A DNA stretch of 64,000 bases from Hyphomicrobiales bacterium (GCA_900466575.1 UBMP01000012.1:232442-296441); one strand, 5' to 3'; positions 51,206-62,352 are shown, counted from the stretch's first letter. Made by a program: numbers and translations. Notes: generated from the letters alone by a model not told the origin.

Positions 51206-52225
51206 ATGACGATGACCATGAAAGCAGCGGTCGTTCGCGACTTCAAATCCCCTCTTGTCATAGAAGAAATGCCAGTCCCCACACCGGGCGAAGGGCAGAT
51301 CCTCGTCAAGTTCGAGGCCACCGGCGTTTGCCACACGGACCTGCATGCGGCCCGTGGTGACTGGCCGGTGAAGCCCAATCCGCCCTTCATTCCGGGCCAT
51401 GAGGGTGTCGGCTTCGTCGCTGCGCTCGGCAAGGGCGTCACCCGCGTCAAGGAAGGCGACCGCGTCGGCGTGCCGTGGCTACATACGGCCTGCGGTTATT
51501 GCCCGCATTGCCGAACCGGCTGGGAAACGCTCTGCGGTTCGCAAAAGAATACCGGCTATTCGGTCAATGGCAGTTTCGCCCAATATGGTCTCGCCGATCC
51601 GGATTACGTCGGCCTGCTGCCCGCCAACCTCGAGTTCGGCCCCGCCGCCCCGGTCCTTTGCGCTGGCGTGACGGTCTACAAGGGGCTGAAGGAAACCGAA
51701 GTGAAGCCCGGCGAATGGGTGCTCATCTCGGGCATTGGCGGCCTCGGCCACATGGCCGTGCAATATGCCAAGGCCATGGGCATGCATGTCGCTGCGGCCG
51801 ATATCTTCCCGGAAAAGCTGGCGCTGGCGAAGAAGCTCGGCGCCGATGTCACCATTGATGCACGCGATGAGAAGGCCGTGGCGGAGTTCGCGGCTCATGG
51901 CGTTCACGGGGCGCTGGTGACCGCAGTTTCGCCCAAGGCGATGGAACAGGCTTTCCACCTGCTGCGCTCGCACGGCACCATGGCGCTGGTCGGTCTGCCG
52001 CCGGGCTTCATCAGTCTGCCGGTCTTCGACACCGTTCTGAAGCGCATCACGGTGCGCGGCTCCATCGTCGGCACCCGACAGGACCTTGAAGAATCGCTGG
52101 AATTCGCCGGTGAAGGAAAGGTTGCTTCGCACTTTTCCTGGGACAAGCTGGAGAATATCAACGCTATCTTCGAGACGATGGAAAAGGGCGGTATCGACGG
52201 CCGCATCGTCCTCGACATGCATTGA
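51206..52225 (+). CDS. zinc-dependent alcohol dehydrogenase (AdhP/AdhA type)
   Basis: A 339-residue MDR-family dehydrogenase. Catalytic zinc ligands are C42 (GVCHTDLHAA), H65/E66 (IPGHEGVG) and C152. The structural zinc is held by C96, C99, C102 and C110 (CGYCPHCRTG). The NAD site is ISGIGGLGHMAVQYAKAMG. It interconverts primary alcohols and aldehydes with NAD. AGGAG lies shortly before the ATG, and a terminator follows the stop, so it is a single-gene unit. Confidence 0.95.
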   Translation: MTMTMKAAVVRDFKSPLVIEEMPVPTPGEGQILVKFEATGVCHTDLHAARGDWPVKPNPPFIPGHEGVGFVAALGKGVTRVKEGDRVGVPWLHTACGYCPHCRTGWETLCGSQKNTGYSVNGSFAQYGLADPDYVGLLPANLEFGPAAPVLCAGVTVYKGLKETEVKPGEWVLISGIGGLGHMAVQYAKAMGMHVAAADIFPEKLALAKKLGADVTIDARDEKAVAEFAAHGVHGALVTAVSPKAMEQAFHLLRSHGTMALVGLPPGFISLPVFDTVLKRITVRGSIVGTRQDLEESLEFAGEGKVASHFSWDKLENINAIFETMEKGGIDGRIVLDMH

Positions 52226-52241
52226 TATCCTGTCACACCTG

Positions 52242-52277
52242 AAAGCCGCGCAGGCTGGGAACGGTCTGCGCGGCTTT
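52242..52277 (+). terminator. terminator after the alcohol dehydrogenase gene
   Basis: AAAGCCGCGCAG and CTGCGCGGCTTT form a 12-bp stem around a 12-base loop, followed by another T. It lies 17 bases past the stop. Confidence 0.85.
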
Positions 52278-52397
52278 TGCGTTCGGTCAATTCACGACTT
52301 TGTGTTTGGCCACCTCAGGTCCGCCGGTGCACGATAGACGTAAAAATATCCGCGCAGGTATGGGGACGCCATCCATCGATCAGAGGAGACCGACGAC

Positions 52398-53321
52398 ATG
52401 ACGAAACCCGATCAGAACTCCAAAACAGACGAAACTTCAGAAGTCACGCAGGGCCCGAAAGTCACGCAGGCGATGATCAACGCCTATGACGAATATACGC
52501 ATCTGACGCTCGACCGACGCGACTTCATGCGCAAACTGACGGCGCTGACCGGTTCGGCGGCAACCGCTGCTGCCGTTGCGCCGCTGCTGGCCGCCAATCA
52601 GGCGAAGGCCGAGATAGTGGCGCCCGACGACAGTCGCGTGAAGGCAGAGGACATCACGTTTCCCGGCGCGACCGGCGAGATGAAGGCCTACAAGGTGCGT
52701 CCCGCCAACGCGACCGGCAAGCTTCCCGCTGTGATCGTCATCCACGAGAACCGCGGACTGAACCCGCACATCAAGGACATCGCACGCCGTATCGCGCTCG
52801 AAGGCTTCGAGGCGCTGGCGCCGGATTATCTCTCTCCGGCGGGCGGCACGCCGACCGACGAGGACAAGGCGCGCGAGATGATCTCGGCGCTCAAGCCGGA
52901 GGATGCGACGGCCAACTCCGTTGCTGCCGTGAAATATCTGGAAAGTGCGCCCGACACGACCGGCAAGGTCGGCGTCGTCGGCTTCTGCTGGGGCGGCGGG
53001 CTCGCCAACCAGACGGCGGTGAATTCGCCGGACCTGAAGGCAGCGGTCGCCTATTATGGCCAGCAGCCGAAATTCGAGGATGTCCCGAAGATCAAGGCGG
53101 CCCTTCTGCTGCACTATGCAGGTCTCGACGAGCGCATCAATGCCGGCATCGAAGCCTACAGGAAGGCGCTGACGGACTCTGGCAAGGACTTCCAGATTTA
53201 CATCTACGACGGCGTCAACCACGCCTTCAACAACGATACCTCTGCCGCCCGCTACAACAAGCAGGCTGCAGATCTCGCCTGGGGCCGCACGATCGCCTTC
53301 CTGAAGCAGAAGCTCGGTTAA
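52398..53321 (+). CDS. Tat-exported dienelactone hydrolase family protein
   Basis: A 307-residue protein. After a hydrophilic leader with DEYTHLTLDR comes a Tat signal (RRDFMRKLTAL then TGSAATAAAVAPLLAA, likely cut after QAKAE). The alpha/beta hydrolase domain has the Cys-Asp-His triad of dienelactone hydrolases: C197 in VVGFCWGGGLA, D244 in AGLDERI and H275 in DGVNHAFNN. It probably hydrolyses a lactone or ester in the periplasm. The unusually long leader before the twin arginine is shared with the 63-residue protein at 50882. Confidence 0.92.
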   Translation: MTKPDQNSKTDETSEVTQGPKVTQAMINAYDEYTHLTLDRRDFMRKLTALTGSAATAAAVAPLLAANQAKAEIVAPDDSRVKAEDITFPGATGEMKAYKVRPANATGKLPAVIVIHENRGLNPHIKDIARRIALEGFEALAPDYLSPAGGTPTDEDKAREMISALKPEDATANSVAAVKYLESAPDTTGKVGVVGFCWGGGLANQTAVNSPDLKAAVAYYGQQPKFEDVPKIKAALLLHYAGLDERINAGIEAYRKALTDSGKDFQIYIYDGVNHAFNNDTSAARYNKQAADLAWGRTIAFLKQKLG

Positions 53322-53324
53322 CCT

Positions 53325-54272
53325 TCAGCGCCGGAAGGCGGGAGGTGCGCCGGTTGCCGGCTCGTCAGCGCTGAGGAGCTGTCGGGCCGCCCGATGGCAA
53401 ACCTCTCCGAAGGCCTCGAAGTCCTTGCGCCGCATGGCGCTGCCCTTGCGCCAGATGAGGCCGATTTCGCGATAGGGCTGAGGCTCGGCCATGCGCACGA
53501 CCCGCATCCGGTTGCGGTCGGCCTCGTCTTTCACGGCGATTTCCGGGATCAGCGTGATCCCCATGCCGTGGCTCACCATCTGCAGCAGCGTCGTCATGGA
53601 GGTCGCGCCGAAATTCGACACGCGCCGGCCCGAGCCCGTGCCGCAGACGGCGAGCGCCTGTTCGCGCAGGCAATGGCCCTCGTCGAGCAGAAGAAGCCGC
53701 TCCACATCCACCTCGTCGACGCTCAGCGGGGACATCAAGATATCAGTCTCGTTATCGGCGCTGGCGACAAGGAAGTGGTCGCGGAAGAGCGGAAGGCTCT
53801 CGACATTGCCTGCATCTGCCGGCAGCGCGATCAGCGCGCAATCCAGCCTTCCGGCCTGCAATTCTTCCAGACATTGCCGCGTGATCGCCTCGCGCATTTC
53901 GAGATTGAGATCCGGATAATCCGCCTTCAGCAACGGGATCAGCCGCGGCACGAGATAAGGAGCAACGGTCGGGATGATGCCGAGGCGCAGCCTGCCTTCG
54001 AGCGTGGCACGCGCTTGCCGCGCGCGGTCATGCAGGCGGTCGACACCCGAAAGGATCGAGCGGATTTCCGGGAGCAGTCCTTCGCCTTCCTCTGTCAGAT
54101 AGGTCCCGGCGCGCGAGCGCTCGACCAGTTTGACGCCCAATGCTGCCTCCATCTCGGCGATCTGCGCGGAGAGGGCAGGCTGGCTGACATTGACCATGTC
54201 CGCCGCCTTGCCGAAATGGCCGGTGGTGGCGAGGGCTTCGAAATAGCGCATTTGACGGATGGTAATCATCAT
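53325..54272 (-). CDS. oxyR: hydrogen-peroxide sensor OxyR
   Basis: A 315-residue LysR-family protein whose redox cysteines are spaced as in OxyR: C201 and C210 (LDEGHCLREQALAVCG). The helix-turn-helix is in FGKAADMVNVSQPALSAQIA. On oxidation the disulphide form activates katG and other peroxide genes. It is divergent from katG (244 bases). Two consecutive ATGs (54272, 54269) are possible starts. It converges with the dienelactone hydrolase gene three bases away. Confidence 0.96.
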   Translation of the reverse strand: MMITIRQMRYFEALATTGHFGKAADMVNVSQPALSAQIAEMEAALGVKLVERSRAGTYLTEEGEGLLPEIRSILSGVDRLHDRARQARATLEGRLRLGIIPTVAPYLVPRLIPLLKADYPDLNLEMREAITRQCLEELQAGRLDCALIALPADAGNVESLPLFRDHFLVASADNETDILMSPLSVDEVDVERLLLLDEGHCLREQALAVCGTGSGRRVSNFGATSMTTLLQMVSHGMGITLIPEIAVKDEADRNRMRVVRMAEPQPYREIGLIWRKGSAMRRKDFEAFGEVCHRAARQLLSADEPATGAPPAFRR

Positions 54273-54303
54273 AGGTTTTTCTTATCGAAAATTTCAATAA
54301 ATA
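54271..54303. promoter_or_regulatory. candidate OxyR site at the oxyR start
   Basis: ATAG-N7-TTAT-N7-TTCA-N7-CAAT spans the oxyR start and the first bases upstream. It keeps the four-contact, 11-base periodicity of OxyR sites, although only ATAG matches the consensus exactly and TTAT is one base off. Autoregulation would fit. Weak call. Confidence 0.3.
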
Positions 54304-54498
54304 CAATTGGAGACTATAAGAAATTGGTGCAAAATTGCCTATGTGTCCGGCTCGTACCGGCAAAAAGAACGTGACTTGAGGGATGGAGAAAACGGACCGG
54401 CCGCAACCCGCATGACAGGGGGTTGGCGCGCTGTTCGGCGATGACGCAACGTCATCAATGTTTCAAAACCCCGCGACAAGATAAACATTGAGACTTGA

Positions 54499-56730
<2,232 letters not shown>

Positions 56731-56753
56731 GGGCTGCAAGCAACGGACAATGG

Positions 56754-56780
56754 AAAGGCGGGCATCTTGCCCGCCTTTTT
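56754..56780 (+). terminator. terminator after katG
   Basis: AAAGGCGGGCA and TGCCCGCCTTT pair around a 3-base loop and run into T residues, 24 bases past the katG stop. Confidence 0.9.
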
Positions 56781-56917
56781 TGTTTCTGCCTTCTATTCAG
56801 ATGATAAGCCTTTCGAAGCTTAACCATCCCAAAGAAATTTCAGGACAAGATATGTGTTTTCTTGCATAGATCGCTGCGCGTGAGCGCGATGGGACGCGCC
56901 TTGTCCGGGGATAAACA

Positions 56918-57268
56918 ATGAAGATTCTTAAAGTGGTAGCTGCAGCTGCGCTTGCCTGTGCAATGTCTGCTTCGTCGGCCTTCTCGGCCGGCATGGAATT
57001 CAAGATTCATAACAAGTCCGATTACGTCATCAACGGCTTCTACGTTCAGGGCAAGGACGGTTCGCTCAGCAACAACTGGATGAACTTCGAATTGAACGGC
57101 AACGAGACCGCCAACATGAAATTCGATTACGATGGCGATTGCGATATCGTCTTTGTCGTCGCTTGGGCTGCGACCGATGGTTCCGAGATCAAGGGCGATC
57201 CGACCTCCATCGATATCTGCAAGGCCGATAACATCTATTTCGACGGCAAGGACGCCACCTACGATTGA
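56918..57268 (+). CDS. small exported acidic protein of unknown function
   Basis: A 116-residue protein with a Sec signal (MKILKVVAAAALACAMSASS, likely cut after AFSA). The mature part of about 92 residues is acidic, asparagine-rich and beta-like: EFKIHNKSDYVINGFYVQGK, NNWMNFELNGNETANMKFDY and two cysteines (DCDIV, DICKAD) that could form a disulphide. I recognise no named family. A GGGGATAAAC segment precedes the ATG. Its coding sequence is less GC-rich than its neighbours. A terminator follows, so it is monocistronic. Confidence 0.8.
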   Translation: MKILKVVAAAALACAMSASSAFSAGMEFKIHNKSDYVINGFYVQGKDGSLSNNWMNFELNGNETANMKFDYDGDCDIVFVVAWAATDGSEIKGDPTSIDICKADNIYFDGKDATYD

Positions 57269-57295
57269 TCGGCGTCAGTCGAGACCGCAGACACG

Positions 57296-57319
57296 AACGC
57301 CGGCCATGAGGCCGGCGTT
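57296..57319. terminator. terminator between the two small exported-protein genes
   Basis: AACGCCGGCC and GGCCGGCGTT form a perfect 10-bp stem around ATGA, followed on the plus strand by TT. It lies between convergent genes and can serve both. Confidence 0.85.
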
Positions 57320-57342
57320 TTGCATTCAGTGGCTGGAAAAGA

Positions 57343-57666
57343 TCAGCGGCGGATGATGGGGCAACCCGGGCGGTTGGCGACGACCATACGGTCCATCCGG
57401 TATCCACGCTTGCCTTCAAGGGTTATCCGGTTCGGGGAGCGGTCGACGACGGCTGCACCACGCAGGCCGGACTGCATCGCCCGCCCCACGGCTTCGCGGT
57501 TGGTGCAGGCTCGCATCGGCTCGGCACGAGGGCGATCCCGATGGTATCCATCGCGAACCTCCACGCGCACGCCAACGTCACGGGCGGCGGCGATGGAAGG
57601 GACGGTGGCGATGGCGCCAAGGCCGATCAAAGCTGCAAAGGCGGCCTTGGTGAAAAGCGAAGTCAT
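57343..57666 (-). CDS. small exported basic protein of unknown function
   Basis: A 107-residue protein with a Sec signal (MTSLFTKAAFAALIGLGAIA, likely cut after SIAAA). The mature part is arginine-rich with two cysteines (MRACTNREAVGRAMQSGLRG, RPGCPIIRR) and VDRSPNRITLEGKRGYRMDR in the middle. GGAG ten bases upstream supports ATG 57666; longer in-frame starts exist at 57684 and 57723. Proteins of this shape occur widely in rhizobia as uncharacterised periplasmic proteins. Function unknown. Confidence 0.75.
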   Translation of the reverse strand: MTSLFTKAAFAALIGLGAIATVPSIAAARDVGVRVEVRDGYHRDRPRAEPMRACTNREAVGRAMQSGLRGAAVVDRSPNRITLEGKRGYRMDRMVVANRPGCPIIRR

Positions 57667-57824
57667 GGGCGTTCTCCGGTTCATTTTGTCTGTTGCTGGA
57701 ATTTCGGTTGTGAGCAGCTCCATTCGCTGGAGCCGCCCTCATCAATCGCCGTCGAAAGCGATTGTTCCGAAATTAGCCTTGACTGACTGAACCAGAGCCG
57801 AACCTCCCATTCATCGAGAGTTCA

Positions 57825-58775
57825 TCACCAGCTCGATCCGGAATTCACCGCCACGAGATAGGGAAGCTTTGCCGCAGCCTTGAAGTCTTCGCTGATCTCC
57901 GCGCCGAAAGTCGCCGGCGTGATGTTGTCGAGACAGGCGGCGATATGGCTGGTGATGGCGTTCATCAGCGATGGCGCGACGCCCGGTCGTTTCATGATGC
58001 CGATCTGGATGGGCGCAAGTGCGGGAAACCCATCCTGCTGGCTCAGGACTTTCATTCCCGTCCGCAGAGCCGATTCGGGCTGCACCGAGACGGCCATGCC
58101 CGCCAGAACCGCAGCCGCGACGACGGTGGAGGACCAGCTCGTGAACAGGATGTGATAGTCGCGGCCGATCGAATCGAGTGCCGTGCAGGCAGCCTGCCGC
58201 CACTGGCAGTCCGTGCGTCCGAGCGCCAGCGGCACGGGTGCATTGTCCGGCAGCGGATGGTTCGCCGAAGCGACCCAGCAGAGCGGTTCGGTCCGCACGA
58301 CTTCGGAGACACGGGCGCGCGGATTATGCGTCACCAGCGCGACGTCCAGCTCGCCCCGCTTCATCTTCTCGCCAAGGTCGGCGGAGGATTCGCAGATGAT
58401 ATTCAGTTCTACGCCGGGATTGGTCCGCGCAAACCGGCTGATGATCTCGGGCATATAGCGGTCGGCATAGTCGTCGGGTGTCCCGATGCGCAGGCTGCCT
58501 TCGAGGCGATTATCATCAAAGGCAGCAATCGCTTCGTTGTTCAGCCGCAGCATGCGGCGGGCAAAGATCAGCAGGCGCTCGCCTTCGGGGGTCAATTTGT
58601 TACCGCGACCGTCCTTGATGAACAGCTGCTTGCTCAGCCGTTCCTCCAGACGGCGCATCTGCATCGAAACCGCCGATTGCGTCTTGAAGACGCGATCTGC
58701 GGCTTTCGTGAAGCTTCCCGTGTCCACGATCGCAACGAATGTTTGCAACTGGTCGATATCAAGGGGTGCAGCCAT
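57825..58775 (-). CDS. LysR-family transcriptional regulator
   Basis: A 316-residue LysR protein starting MAAPLDIDQLQTFVAIVDTG, with helix-turn-helix segments TKAADRVFKTQSAVSMQMRR and LEERLSKQLF and an effector domain (EGSLRIGTPDDYADRYMPEI). GGAG seven bases before ATG 58775 supports this start. No enzyme gene is divergent from it; the nearest plus-strand feature is a possible 30-residue reading frame. The target is unknown. Confidence 0.9.
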   Translation of the reverse strand: MAAPLDIDQLQTFVAIVDTGSFTKAADRVFKTQSAVSMQMRRLEERLSKQLFIKDGRGNKLTPEGERLLIFARRMLRLNNEAIAAFDDNRLEGSLRIGTPDDYADRYMPEIISRFARTNPGVELNIICESSADLGEKMKRGELDVALVTHNPRARVSEVVRTEPLCWVASANHPLPDNAPVPLALGRTDCQWRQAACTALDSIGRDYHILFTSWSSTVVAAAVLAGMAVSVQPESALRTGMKVLSQQDGFPALAPIQIGIMKRPGVAPSLMNAITSHIAACLDNITPATFGAEISEDFKAAAKLPYLVAVNSGSSW

Positions 58776-58908
58776 CGCCAACTCCATCAAGGTTGTTGAT
58801 GGTAATCATTAAAAACATTCGATGGACTGATCAATAAAAATTTGCGAGCCTTACCATATGCAAAGGAAAGAGCACTTTTCACCAAGACGAAAAGAGGAGA
58901 AAAGCGCT

Positions 58909-59001
58909 TTGTTCCTGTCGGCTTTCGAGCGAACCGTCCTTGGGTTCGCGAACCTCGCAGACAAGTTGCCTCGAGTTTTCCCCGCAGGGTCCCGCCAATA
59001 G
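58909..59001 (+). CDS. possible 30-residue small protein
   Basis: AGAGGAG at 58893-58899 lies nine bases before TTG 58909, which opens a 30-codon frame ending TAG 58999-59001. The product contains SAFERTVLGFANLADKLPRV, which reads as an amphipathic helix with a basic, proline-containing end. A plus-strand terminator follows 14 bases after the stop, and no larger plus-strand gene is present to need it. The good ribosome-binding site, spacing and terminator support a short translated transcript or a small RNA. The TTG start and short length keep confidence low. Confidence 0.45.
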   Translation: MFLSAFERTVLGFANLADKLPRVFPAGSRQ

Positions 59002-59014
59002 ACCCTGCCGCTTG

Positions 59015-59049
59015 GCCCGGCCCCGCTCCCAAAGCGGCCGGGCTTTTTT
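59015..59049 (+). terminator. plus-strand terminator after the 30-codon frame
   Basis: GCCCGG and CCGGGC extended by CCGCT and AGCGG give an 11-bp stem with a two-base bulge and a 5-base loop, followed by six T. The T run exists only in the plus direction, so a plus-strand transcript ends here. Confidence 0.8.
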
Positions 59050-59921
59050 CATTTCGGCGAGCTGGAGCCGTTGCCGTTGAAGCCCTTCATGTAGCCGTCG
59101 AAAATCTGCTCCATGCTTCTCTGATAGGATTTCTGCACCTCGAGCCCGCTGTCGAAGAGCGAACCCACGAGTTCGGAATATTGCGAGAGATCCACTGACT
59201 TCGGCATCTCGACCGGTTCGGGTTTTGCCTCGGCTTTCGGCGCCGCTGGTGCCGCGCTCGGCGACGTCATGAAGTCCTGCATCATTTTCATGAAGGCGCC
59301 GGCGCCGAAGGGGTCCGCCTGTTGCGGTGCGGGCTTGGCCGCCGCTCCACCCATCATCATCTGCATCATCTGGACAAAGGGGTTTTCGACCGGCTCCGGC
59401 TTCTTTGGCTTGGGCTGGAAGCCGGCAGCCTCCATCCATTGCGTCATCGCGCCCATCATGGGGTTGGAAGCCGTCCACTGGTCGGCCATCGTCTTGTACT
59501 GGCCCGTCATCTCCTTGATGAGCCCGCCGGCCATCGCGCTGGCCATCGCCGGCATCATCGCCCGCAACATGTCCTGACCGACGCCCGTCACCTTGGCTGC
59601 CTGCTCGGCGATCGCCTTCTGAACCTCGGCCGGTCCGAAGATCGTGCCCATGAAGTTCTGGCCATCAGCGATCCCCTGCGGCGAGAAGGCCGCGTTCACA
59701 TCCTCGAAGTACTTGGCATAATTGCCGCTCATCAGCGAGGACATCAGGGCGCTGAAGTCGTAGGGGTTGGCGGCGTTGCGCTTCAGGCCCGTGGAAAAGG
59801 CCGGGGTCAGCGCAGCCATGGCCTTCGCCATCTGCTCTTGCGCAAGCCCGAATTGCGAGGAAAAGGCTTCGAGCGCCTTCCCGTTTTGAGCCTGCATCAT
59901 CAAGTCAAACAGCGGCAGCAT
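59049..59921 (-). CDS. DUF937-like, methionine-rich cytoplasmic protein
   Basis: A 290-residue protein starting MLPLFDLMMQAQNGKALEAF, which is the common opening of DUF937-type proteins. It contains repeated helical segments (FGLAQEQMAKAMAALTPAFS) and methionine- and Ala/Pro-rich linkers (PFVQMMQMMMGG, FMKMMQDFM), with a C-terminal helix containing LVGSLFDSGLEVQKSYQRSM. There is no signal peptide. AAGGGGA lies shortly before ATG 59921. Function unknown; the last helix slightly resembles phasin-type granule proteins, which is only an impression. Confidence 0.75.
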   Translation of the reverse strand: MLPLFDLMMQAQNGKALEAFSSQFGLAQEQMAKAMAALTPAFSTGLKRNAANPYDFSALMSSLMSGNYAKYFEDVNAAFSPQGIADGQNFMGTIFGPAEVQKAIAEQAAKVTGVGQDMLRAMMPAMASAMAGGLIKEMTGQYKTMADQWTASNPMMGAMTQWMEAAGFQPKPKKPEPVENPFVQMMQMMMGGAAAKPAPQQADPFGAGAFMKMMQDFMTSPSAAPAAPKAEAKPEPVEMPKSVDLSQYSELVGSLFDSGLEVQKSYQRSMEQIFDGYMKGFNGNGSSSPK

Positions 59922-60082
59922 GCGAATCCCCTTCAATGAGTTGCGGGGATCACTATATCGGTGAAATCGTGAAGGAAAACTCCCGAAGCCTCACCGTATT
60001 GCAATTTTGCTAAATTGAACTCGCGGTTCGGCCTGAGCGTTGCGCGTCCTTCCGCGCATACAGAGCGCGATGCGCCACGCGG

Positions 60083-61456
60083 TCAATACTGCCAGGCCTC
60101 GAAGGCCGCCTCGACATTTTTCTTCCAGGCGCCCTCGTACTCCGCGAGCATGTCCTCGGCAAGAACCTTGCCCTTGGCCAGCATCTCATCGAGCGGATCG
60201 AGATAGAGGGCTTCGTCCTGACCAGCCGCGTTAAGACGCGCACGGTTTTTCAGGCCCTGCCGGCTGATGGCGAGCACGTCCTTTGCGACATCTGCAAGCC
60301 GGCCGCCACGGAACGGCGCGTTGAGCCCCTGAACCGGAACCGCATCCCGCAGCGCCTGCACTTCTTCGAAGGTCCAGTCGCGGGTCAGCGTCTCGGCAGC
60401 GGCAAGCGCCTGCCGGTCGTAGAGCAACCCGACCCAGAACGCGGGCAAAGCGGCAATGCGCGACAGTGGCCCGCCATCGGCGCCACGCATTTCAAGGAAG
60501 CGCTTCAGCCGGACATCGGGGAAAAGGGTGGAGAGGTGGTTTGCCCAGTCGCCCATGTTCGGTTCCCACTCGGCGACCTCGCCCTTGAGCGCGCCGTCGA
60601 GTGCCTGCTGGAACGTTATATGGGTGCAATCGTGATACTTGCCGTCGCGCACGACGAAATACATGGGCACATCCAGCGCCCACTTCACATAATCGGCGAA
60701 GCCGAAGTCCGGCTTGAAGACGAAGGGCAGGAGACCCGAGCGTGCATTGTCCGTGTCGCGCCAGATTTCGCCGCGCCAGGAGAGATAGCCGTTCGGCTTG
60801 CCTTCGGTGAAGGGCGAGGCGGCAAACAGCGCCGTCGCCAGCGATTGCAGCTTCACCGAGACCTGCATCTTGCGGCGCATGTCGTCTTCGGACGAGAAGT
60901 CGAGATTCACCTGGATCGTGCAGGTGCGATACATCATGTCGAGACCGTGGCGGCCCACCTTGGGCATGTAGCGCGTCATGATGGCGTAGCGCGACTTCGG
61001 CATTTTCGGCGTCTCGTCGAACGACCACTTCGGGCTGCCGCCCATGCCAAGGAAGCGGATATTCATCGGGTCGGCGATCGACTTCACGATCGCAAGATGC
61101 TCGGCCGCCTCGTCATGCGTCTGATGCAGGGTTTCCAGCGGCGCACCGGAAAGCTCGAACTGGCCGCCGGGCTCGATGGAGATCGCGCCCATGCCATGCG
61201 GTTCGGCAAGTCCGATGATGTTCTCGCCATCCATGATCGGATCCCAGCCCTGCTTCTCCTGCATGCCCTTCAGAAGCGCAGAGATGCTGGCCGAACCGAA
61301 ATACGGAACCGGTTGATGACTGTCGCGGAAGAAGCCGAACTTCTCGTGCTCCGTCCCGATCCGGAAATCCGCTTCCGGCTTGCAGCCCTTGGCCAGATAG
61401 TCGGTCAGGTCGCCGATCGAGCCGATGGAGGTGTGATCGGAAGTGTCGCGCGCCAT
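60083..61456 (-). CDS. gshA: glutamate-cysteine ligase (GCS2/plant type)
   Basis: A 457-residue enzyme of the GCS2 family found in alphaproteobacteria and plants. Recognisable parts are DFRIGTEHEKFGFF at the active site, AISIEPGGQFELSG, RYMPKVGRHGLDMMYRTCTI, QVNLDFSSEDDM, and FLEMRGADGGPLSRIAALPA. It joins glutamate and cysteine with ATP, the first and limiting step of glutathione synthesis. ATG 61456 (MARDTSDH) is chosen over one seven codons upstream. It lies downstream of rsmE on the same strand, a common rhizobial order. Confidence 0.95.
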   Translation of the reverse strand: MARDTSDHTSIGSIGDLTDYLAKGCKPEADFRIGTEHEKFGFFRDSHQPVPYFGSASISALLKGMQEKQGWDPIMDGENIIGLAEPHGMGAISIEPGGQFELSGAPLETLHQTHDEAAEHLAIVKSIADPMNIRFLGMGGSPKWSFDETPKMPKSRYAIMTRYMPKVGRHGLDMMYRTCTIQVNLDFSSEDDMRRKMQVSVKLQSLATALFAASPFTEGKPNGYLSWRGEIWRDTDNARSGLLPFVFKPDFGFADYVKWALDVPMYFVVRDGKYHDCTHITFQQALDGALKGEVAEWEPNMGDWANHLSTLFPDVRLKRFLEMRGADGGPLSRIAALPAFWVGLLYDRQALAAAETLTRDWTFEEVQALRDAVPVQGLNAPFRGGRLADVAKDVLAISRQGLKNRARLNAAGQDEALYLDPLDEMLAKGKVLAEDMLAEYEGAWKKNVEAAFEAWQY

Positions 61457-61606
61457 ATAACTGTCTCTAGATATCACCCTCGGACGAGGGTTCGGGATGA
61501 GGCTGCATGAACGGAATAGCAGACTTTTGCAAATAAAAAGCCTTCACTGAGCTTCAAATTCTGCTGAACCCGCTTGTCCCGTCAGGGATATAGGACAGCC
61601 GCCTGC

Positions 61607-62344
61607 TCAGTTCCAGTCCCCGACCGTCACCTGCATGATGGCAAGTGCGGCCACGGCAGCGGTATCGGCCCTCAGAATACGGGGGCCGAGCGGAATGGGC
61701 GTGACGAAATCCAGCCCGCGCAGCAACGTCCGCTCTTCTTCCGAAAAGCCGCCCTCGGGTCCGATCAGCAGCGCATAATGCTTGTCGTTCAGCCCCTGCA
61801 GGACCGGGAGCGGGTTTTGTCCTGCGTCGCCCTCGTCGCAATAGATGATCCGCCGGTCCTTCGGCCAGACGGCGAGAAGGTCCTGCAGTTTCATCGGCTC
61901 TACAATCTCCGGCACAGCCAGTATGCCGCATTGCTCGGCCGCCTCCATCGCGTAAGCGGCAAGCTTGTCGAGCGAATGGATCTTGCCCTGCACATGCTGG
62001 GTGATCACGGGCCGGATGAGCCCCGCGCCCATCTCGACCGCCTTCTGGATGAGATAGTCCATGCGTCCCGTCTTCAGCGGCGCGAAGAGGTAATGCAGAT
62101 CGGGAAGCGGCGGCTGTGGACGTGTCTGCTCTGTCGGTTTCAGCACGATCTTCTTGCGGCTCGGATAGTGGATCGTCGCCTTCCACTCGCCGTCGCGGCC
62201 GTTGAACAGAAGGACCTCCGCTCCGTCTTCCATCCTGAGGACGTTGCAGAGATAGTTGAACTGATCGGCGTTCGCGGTGATCTCGCTTGCCGGCGAAAGG
62301 GCGGCTTCTACAAACAGACGCTGCATACGAAAGTTGGCACGCAT
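61607..62344 (-). CDS. rsmE: 16S rRNA (uridine-1498 N3) methyltransferase RsmE
   Basis: A 245-residue SPOUT-class methyltransferase. The N-terminal PUA-like domain is [16 protein letters not shown] with [10 protein letters not shown]. The C-terminal trefoil knot contains [13 protein letters not shown] and [20 protein letters not shown], the SAM-binding signature. It methylates U1498 of 16S rRNA. The start lies eight bases after the stop of the phosphate transporter gene, so it is probably cotranscribed with it. Confidence 0.95.
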   Translation of the reverse strand: MRANFRMQRLFVEAALSPASEITANADQFNYLCNVLRMEDGAEVLLFNGRDGEWKATIHYPSRKKIVLKPTEQTRPQPPLPDLHYLFAPLKTGRMDYLIQKAVEMGAGLIRPVITQHVQGKIHSLDKLAAYAMEAAEQCGILAVPEIVEPMKLQDLLAVWPKDRRIIYCDEGDAGQNPLPVLQGLNDKHYALLIGPEGGFSEEERTLLRGLDFVTPIPLGPRILRADTAAVAALAIMQVTVGDWN

Positions 62345-62352
62345 GGGAATTC

